This document shows, in pieces, positions 59,598-64,000 of a stretch of DNA of 64,000 nt; the first letter of the stretch is position 1, and each line of letters opens with the position of its first letter. The notes beneath the pieces were generated by a model. That model was not told the origin of the DNA, did not search any database, and saw nothing but the letters and a program-made list of their open reading frames with translations. Position numbers and translations under genes: made by a program. Source of the stretch: Clostridia bacterium (lineage in GTDB: Bacteria > Bacillota_A > Clostridia > Christensenellales > Aristaeellaceae); assembly GCA_017938645.1 (NCBI GenBank), contig JAGBBE010000093.1, forward strand, positions 1-64,000, given 5' to 3'.

Positions 59598-60479
59598 TTA
59601 ATCGTAGTAAACCCACTTGTTGGCAAAGGCGAACATCAGGGCAGTGATCGCACCGATGATGGCCAGCAGCACCCACGCCATGGCGGAAGCGTAGCCCATC
59701 TGGAATTCGCGGAAGGCCTTCAAGTAGAGATAGAGCGAGTAGAACAGGGTGGAATTCAGCGGCGAACCAGTACCGCCGGAGATAATGAACGCGGAGGTAA
59801 AGGACTGGAACGCATTGATGAACTGCATAACGATGTTGAAGAACACCATCGGAGTAAGCAAAGGAAGGGTGATCTGGAAGAACTGGCGAACCTTGCTTGC
59901 ACCGTCAATGGTTGCGGCCTCGTAGTAATCCTCAGGAATCTGCTTCAGGGAGGCGAGGAAAATAACCATGGTTGCGCCAAACTGCCATACCTGCAGCGCG
60001 ATCAGCGTATACAGAGCGGTAGACGGGGAAGCAATCCAGTTTTTGCCGGCAACGCCAAAAATGCCAAGCACCTGATTGACGATACCGGTTTTGTTAAAGA
60101 GGTTACGCCACAGAACGGAGACAGCCACGCTGCCGCCGAACAGAGAGGGCAGGTAGTAGGCCGCGCGGTAGAAGCGCACGCCGGGTCGATCCTTTTTGAA
60201 AATAACAGCCAGAAGCAGTGCAAAAGCCAGCTGCAGCGGCACGCCCAGAAACACGAATTTGACCGTAACTTCCAGACTCTTGATAAACTTTGCGTCCTTG
60301 GTAAAGAGTTTGACATAGTTGCCGAAACCAACCCAAATTGGATCGGTCAGCATATCAAACGACGTAAAGGAATAGAAAAAGGACATGACCATGGGAATCA
60401 AAGTGAAACAAAACAGACCCAGAAGCCAGGGTGTCATGAACAAGTAGCCTGCAATCGCTTCTTTGCGTTTTTGAAGCAT
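59598..60479 (-). CDS. Carbohydrate ABC transporter permease, MalF type
   Basis: This 293-residue protein begins MLQKRKEAIAGYLFMTPWLLGLFCFTLIPM, has six helices and the EAA loop YYEAATIDGASKVRQFFQITLPLLTP. Partner of the permease at 58745. GGAGG lies upstream. The gap to the binding protein holds a strong hairpin. Confidence 0.93.
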   Translation of the reverse strand: MLQKRKEAIAGYLFMTPWLLGLFCFTLIPMVMSFFYSFTSFDMLTDPIWVGFGNYVKLFTKDAKFIKSLEVTVKFVFLGVPLQLAFALLLAVIFKKDRPGVRFYRAAYYLPSLFGGSVAVSVLWRNLFNKTGIVNQVLGIFGVAGKNWIASPSTALYTLIALQVWQFGATMVIFLASLKQIPEDYYEAATIDGASKVRQFFQITLPLLTPMVFFNIVMQFINAFQSFTSAFIISGGTGSPLNSTLFYSLYLYLKAFREFQMGYASAMAWVLLAIIGAITALMFAFANKWVYYD

Positions 60480-60529
60480 GTGAACCTCCTCCCACCCCGA
60501 CCATTGGGGTACTTTTCATTGATAAGAAA

Positions 60530-60562
60530 GGAGGCCGCGGTGAATGGTTCGCCGCGGCCTCC
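60530..60562 (-). other. Intercistronic hairpin between binding-protein and permease genes
   Basis: A perfect 11-bp GC stem GGAGGCCGCGG with CCGCGGCCTCC and 11-nt loop. On the minus strand it is followed by CTTTCTTATC, not a true T run. It may protect the binding-protein mRNA and reduce read-through to the permeases. Confidence 0.65.
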
Positions 60563-60595
60563 CGTAGCATCACGGGGCAACCCGCGAAAGGAATC

Positions 60596-61885
60596 TTACT
60601 TCTTGTTTTCCTCGATGATGGCGTTGGCCTGCTCGACGAAGCTGGCAGCAGCCTCGGCGGGAGTCATGGCTTCGAAAGCCACGGCTTCACGGCAGTCGCC
60701 GAACACGGTATCGATGGCGTTGGCGCCGGTGGGAGCGAAGTTGATGCCCTTCTCAACGAAGGTGGCAACCTCGTTCACGAAGTTGATGGCGGTAACGTTG
60801 GGAGCGTCAAGCATGGGAGAGATGTACTCAGCCATCTTGGTGTTGCAGGGTACGCCCTGGTCCATCAGCATGTACTGAGCAGCGCCTTCCTTGTTGGCGA
60901 TGAAGTCGAGCAGCTTGCCGGCGGCTTCAACCTTATCCTCGGCCACGGAAGCGGAGATGGACCACAGAGCGCCCTCGATGAAAGCGCCGGTCACGCCGTT
61001 GTCGCCCTTGGGCATGTGGCAAACATCCAGCTCGTCGTTGGCCAGGTAGGCAACATACTGCCACAGCTGGTTGACGGGCAGGTTGAACATGGCAACCCTC
61101 TTGGTGGAGAACAGGTTCTGCTCCAGGGTAGCGGTAGCAGCTTCGGCAACGGTCTCGGCATCCGGAATGGCGTCGGCGTCGCGCAGAGCCTTCCAGTAGC
61201 CCCACCAGCCTTCAGCGTCTTCCACGGTGGAGCCCAGCTGGCCATCGGCGGTGTAGAGATCGCGGCCATTGGAGCGTACCCAGTACTGGTAAGCGGTGTA
61301 GCCGGTGACCTCGCCGATCAGGTAAGCGTCGATACCCTTTTCCAGAGCCTTGGCGCGGAATTCCTTGCACAGTTCGGCGAACTGGGACCAGGTCACAACC
61401 TCGTCGATGGGATACTCGAAGCCAACTTCTTCGCACAGGGTCTTGTTGATCATGAGGGTCTGCACGGTCAGGCCCATGGGGATGCCGATCAGCTTGCCGC
61501 CGACGACGCCGTTGGCCTGCACGGAAGCAGGAATGTCGGTGGTGTCGAGGATGCCCTTCTCAACCAGAGAGGTCAGATCATACAGAGCGCTGCGGCCTGC
61601 ATAGTCAGCCACATACTGGGCATGCATACCCATGACTTCGGGGGCGTCGCCGCCGGCAACCATGGTGGGCAGCTTGGACCAGTAGTCAGCCCAGGTAGCG
61701 GTCAGGCGCTCAACCTTGATGCCGGGGTTCTCGGCTTCGAAAGCGTCCATGATCTTGTTGTACTTCTCGTGGCGGGCGGTGTCGCCCCACCACATGATGC
61801 GGATGGTGGTGTCCTCAGCCAGAGCGACGGAGCAGATGGACAGCAGCATCATGGCGGCCATCAGCAGAGACAGGAACTTCTTCAT
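60596..61885 (-). CDS. Carbohydrate ABC transporter substrate-binding protein (family 1)
   Basis: This 429-residue protein has a signal peptide (1-23, ...ICSVALA) and SBP_bac_1 features: TIRIMWWGDTARHEKYNKIMDAFEAENPGIKVERL, WSKLPTMVAGGDAPEVM and VAMFNLPVNQLWQYV. No lipobox cysteine in the usual place (Cys18 in SICS is misplaced), so attachment is unclear. It is likely the specificity component for the operon's substrate. Confidence 0.93.
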   Translation of the reverse strand: MKKFLSLLMAAMMLLSICSVALAEDTTIRIMWWGDTARHEKYNKIMDAFEAENPGIKVERLTATWADYWSKLPTMVAGGDAPEVMGMHAQYVADYAGRSALYDLTSLVEKGILDTTDIPASVQANGVVGGKLIGIPMGLTVQTLMINKTLCEEVGFEYPIDEVVTWSQFAELCKEFRAKALEKGIDAYLIGEVTGYTAYQYWVRSNGRDLYTADGQLGSTVEDAEGWWGYWKALRDADAIPDAETVAEAATATLEQNLFSTKRVAMFNLPVNQLWQYVAYLANDELDVCHMPKGDNGVTGAFIEGALWSISASVAEDKVEAAGKLLDFIANKEGAAQYMLMDQGVPCNTKMAEYISPMLDAPNVTAINFVNEVATFVEKGINFAPTGANAIDTVFGDCREAVAFEAMTPAEAAASFVEQANAIIEENKK

Positions 61886-61951
61886 GTTGGGACCTTCCTT
61901 TCTTTTTTAGGTAATAGAGTTACGGGGTGTCCAAACCGTTGTCAGAAAGAA

Positions 61952-62668
61952 TTACTTCTTCTCTTCAACGGGAATGACCGTGTCGTCGAGCTCCCAGCCC
62001 AGATCCTTGTACAGCTGCTGGCGGCTGGCCTTGTCGCCGTTCATCTCCTGCCAGGCGTACTTGGCGACGTCGTAAGCCACTTTGCGCGGCACGACGATGA
62101 CGCCGTCGTTGTCAGCCACGACCACGTCGCCCGGATAAATGGCAACGCCGCCGATAGCGATCGGGATGTCCTTCTCGAGGTAGCGGATACGAGCCTGATC
62201 CATGCCCTGGGAAACATGCTTGGACCATACGGGGATCTTCTGCATGATGACTTCGTCGGTGTCGCGGATGCCGCCGCCGTTGGTCAGGAAGCCAACGCAG
62301 CCCTTCTTCAGGCAGGAGAGGGTGTTGTTGGAGCCCAGCAGGCCAACGTCCAGACCGGCGATGTCCAGACACATGAAGTCGCCTTCTTCAATGTCCTTGC
62401 CCCAGGGATCGGTGCAGACATTGCCGTAGTACCAGTGAGCCCACTTGGTGTACTCGTCGCCGGTGCAGGTAGGAGCGGGACCTTCGTAAGGCAGGTAACG
62501 GGCGGTGCGGGCGATGCCGACCACATGGGCGGGGAACAGAGGACGAACGCTCTTGTCCACGGTGCCGTAGTGATGGTAACCCATCCAGTCCATACCGTCA
62601 CGAACGTCCGTTACGCGGCAGGGGCTGAAAAGCTCGATCAATTTTTTGTTTTCCTCTTGATAAGTCAT
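61952..62668 (-). CDS. RraA-family aldolase/decarboxylase-like protein
   Basis: This 238-residue protein has SPCRVTDVRDGMDWMG, an RraA-like start, then DVGLLGSNNTLSCLKKGCVGFLTNGGGIRDTDEV with the GGxRD metal site and VAIYPGDVVVADNDGVIVVPR. Family members act as HMG/CHA aldolases, oxaloacetate decarboxylases or sugar-acid enzymes. A 40-residue segment with TKWAHWYYGNVCTDPWG near residues 72-90 is more than in E. coli RraA. First metabolic gene after the regulator. Confidence 0.88.
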   Translation of the reverse strand: MTYQEENKKLIELFSPCRVTDVRDGMDWMGYHHYGTVDKSVRPLFPAHVVGIARTARYLPYEGPAPTCTGDEYTKWAHWYYGNVCTDPWGKDIEEGDFMCLDIAGLDVGLLGSNNTLSCLKKGCVGFLTNGGGIRDTDEVIMQKIPVWSKHVSQGMDQARIRYLEKDIPIAIGGVAIYPGDVVVADNDGVIVVPRKVAYDVAKYAWQEMNGDKASRQQLYKDLGWELDDTVIPVEEKK

Positions 62669-63122
62669 AGCTGTTTTCTCCTTTCGCGCGTCATCGGCGC
62701 TTTTGATGATTTCATTATAGCCTTGTCAACCGAAAGTTTCTACTCATTTTTTGTCTTTGATACGGCGATATCATGTTAATTTTCAATCATTTTCTGCACA
62801 CCATATCAAAATTTGTTCAATTTTTATCATTTTTGATTTTGTCAATTTCTTTTATTTTATTGTATTTATAACAAAAACAAAAAAACAGGGGCAAAAAAAT
62901 GCGCAAATTGCCCCCGTACACATAAGTTACTCATTTTTTGAAGTTTTACAGGTGTGACGACAGTTCGCAGACAGATGCGATATTCCGCTGGCGGCTGATG
63001 GGTGAAAAAAAAGATATTCCCGGTTTGTTTTCACCTTCATTATATCGAATCAACAATCCACATTTCTACTCATATTCTGTCTTTTTGCGTTTATAATCCG
63101 GTTTTCTTCCATATTTGACAAA
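62669..63122 (-). promoter_or_regulatory. AT-rich control region of the catabolic operon with repeated motif
   Basis: This gene-free stretch is much richer in AT than its flanks. The 11-mer TTTCTACTCAT occurs at 62737-62747 and 63063-63073, and the related TTACTCATTTTTTG starts near 62927; both full copies are followed by TGTCTTT. TATAAT on the minus strand at 62719-62714 is a likely -10 box. The motif copies are candidate AraC-type operator sites. A minus-strand terminator-like hairpin lies within (62876-62914). Confidence 0.5.
62876..62914 (-). terminator. Terminator-like hairpin in the operon leader
   Basis: Stem GGGGCAA with TTGCCCC (62888-62894 with 62908-62914), followed on the minus strand by TGTTTTTTTG. 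It can stop transcripts from the regulator gene or attenuate entry into the operon. Confidence 0.6.
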
Positions 63123-63153
63123 CAAAAAGCCGTATCCGGTTGGATACAGCTCT
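63123..63153 (-). terminator. Terminator of the AraC-type regulator gene
   Basis: Stem AGCCGTATCC with GGATACAGCT (63128-63137 with 63142-63151) followed on the minus strand by TTTTTG, about 20 bases after the regulator stop codon. Confidence 0.8.
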
Positions 63154-63170
63154 TTGTTTCCGGAATGGAT

Positions 63171-64000
63171 TCATTCCTTCTTTTTGGACAGCCTGAGTTT
63201 GCGGTATTCCGTGGGCGACAGCTTGCCGGTTTGCTGCTTGAAAACGCGGTTGAACGTCTGTACGCTGGAAAAGCCCACCAGCTCGGAAATCTCCGACACG
63301 CTGAAGTCCGTAACCCACAAAAGCCGCTGCGCACGGTTGACACGAAGCACGTTGAGATATTCCACAAAGGTGATGCCGGTGTTTTTTCTGATGTACTTGG
63401 AGCAATAGGTTTCCGTAAGCCCCAGATGATCCGCCAGCATTTTCAGCGTCAGCTTTTCCGAGCAGTGCTCCTGCATATAGGCAATCGCCTGCCCCATGTA
63501 GCGGTGGCTGGATATCTCCGCCCTCTCGCCCATCTGCACCAGTTCAGGATGCGCCAGAAGGTACGCCGTCATCTCGCAGATTTTGCCAAAGCAGTCGAAG
63601 GCGTCGTACGTTTCCGGCTGATCGTGAATCATCCTGCGCATCAGTTCCTTGAGATAGTCATCCGTACGGGCGATGAAAACGCGGCTGTACATCTCTCCGA
63701 TTGCGTTTTTCTCCTCCGGATCCAGAAACGGCAGCAGCAGCCATTCGTCCAGAAACTTGACCTTTACAATATCTGCGTCTACCTTTTTCTGCTGATACTG
63801 ATGCAGCGCATAGCCGCAGACACTGAGGATTTCGCCCTCGTGCACCGTGTAGAGCTTTTTGTCGACCATGATCTCCACTTCGCCGCGCGTTACATAGGCA
63901 AGCTCGACTTCCTTGTGCACATGCTTATCCGACACATAAAACGTATCCACCGGCGAGCACTGCGGCTTGCCCAGAAAAAGGTGATACAATTCGATTGCCG
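63171..64000 (-). CDS. AraC-family regulator with cupin sensor domain (5' end may lie outside window)
   Basis: At least 272 residues. Residues 1-90 are a cupin sensor (KHVHKEVELAYVTRGEVEIMVDKKLYTVHEGEILSVCGYALHQY). The last 100 are two helix-turn-helix units (LTLKMLADHLGLTETYCSKYIRKNTGITFVEYLNVLRVNRAQRLL, SVSEISELVGFSSVQTFNRVFKQQTGKLSPTEYRK). The frame stays open to the window end, and the TTG at 63989 is not a convincing start, so it is probably partial. Its place upstream of and on the same strand as the catabolic genes suggests it activates them in response to the substrate. Confidence 0.9.
   Translation of the reverse strand, partial: AIELYHLFLGKPQCSPVDTFYVSDKHVHKEVELAYVTRGEVEIMVDKKLYTVHEGEILSVCGYALHQYQQKKVDADIVKVKFLDEWLLLPFLDPEEKNAIGEMYSRVFIARTDDYLKELMRRMIHDQPETYDAFDCFGKICEMTAYLLAHPELVQMGERAEISSHRYMGQAIAYMQEHCSEKLTLKMLADHLGLTETYCSKYIRKNTGITFVEYLNVLRVNRAQRLLWVTDFSVSEISELVGFSSVQTFNRVFKQQTGKLSPTEYRKLRLSKKKE

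Noticed and set aside
62714..62732. TTGACA directly before TATAAT on the minus strand upstream of rraA
   Set aside because: They are only about 4 nt apart, too close to be the -35 and -10 boxes of one promoter. Only the TATAAT was kept as a tentative -10 box.

Overview
This window is a GC-rich (roughly 60 percent by eye) chromosomal segment of a Gram-positive, spore-forming member of the Clostridia. The evidence is a sporulation sigma-H gene in the classic Firmicutes cluster mrnC-thyX-rlmB-NYN-sigH, a CwlD-type amidase, CotH and YlbJ-like proteins, a long-form PRPP synthetase and mobile genes typical of gut Firmicutes (cysteine-rich VLP family). The species cannot be named from the sequence alone; a gut or rumen Christensenellales/Oscillospirales-type organism is a reasonable inference.

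Layout. 1-538: 3' end of a fumarate-reductase-like flavoprotein. 0.65-10 kb: an Mrp/Mbh-type cation/proton antiporter operon with four complete antiporter-like subunits and no hydrogenase or NADH module. 10-10.2 kb: a bidirectional terminator apparently split by a small palindromic element. 10.2-14.3 kb: an archaeal-type ornithine cyclodeaminase-like (LOR/SDH-domain) gene divergent from an Lrp regulator and aminotransferase, then CapA. 14.5-16.5 kb: hexapeptide transferase, a membrane protein and an amino-acid kinase. 16.6-19.1 kb: polar amino-acid ABC importer. 19.2-20.4 kb: prs. 20.6-25.9 kb: surface-glycosylation genes (GtrA, GT-C, acetyltransferase) and a degenerate M20 peptidase. 26.1-26.4 kb: a dense cluster of DnaA-box-like nonamers. 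26.5-31 kb: cwlD and the mrnC-to-sigH cluster. 31.2-46.2 kb: envelope genes (FHA, FtsW/RodA-like, PBP, metallophosphoesterase, HAD, coaE, SLT, CHAP, VTC-DUF4956-CotH), with an AT-richer GT-C-like gene wedged between the FtsW-like and PBP genes.

46.4-52.0 kb: tRNA-Ala(GGC) with a 5.5-kb integrative element in its 3' end, bounded by an identical 23-bp repeat. It carries a tyrosine integrase, an unknown protein, a cysteine-rich VLP gene with two in-frame amber codons, a serine recombinase, a membrane protein that is possibly frameshifted, and a sigma-like protein. 52.2-64 kb: a single-strand catabolic operon (AraC regulator, RraA-like, sugar ABC importer, PPC/DUF296, TIM-barrel isomerase, BKACE, thiolase, SDR, class II aldolase, DUF1537 kinase), likely for uptake and breakdown of an unidentified sugar acid or beta-keto-acid precursor.

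Most noteworthy: the DnaA-box cluster away from dnaA; a family of structured intergenic repeats placed directly after stop codons; the amber-interrupted VLP gene; the four-antiporter Mrp operon; and the unassigned catabolic operon.
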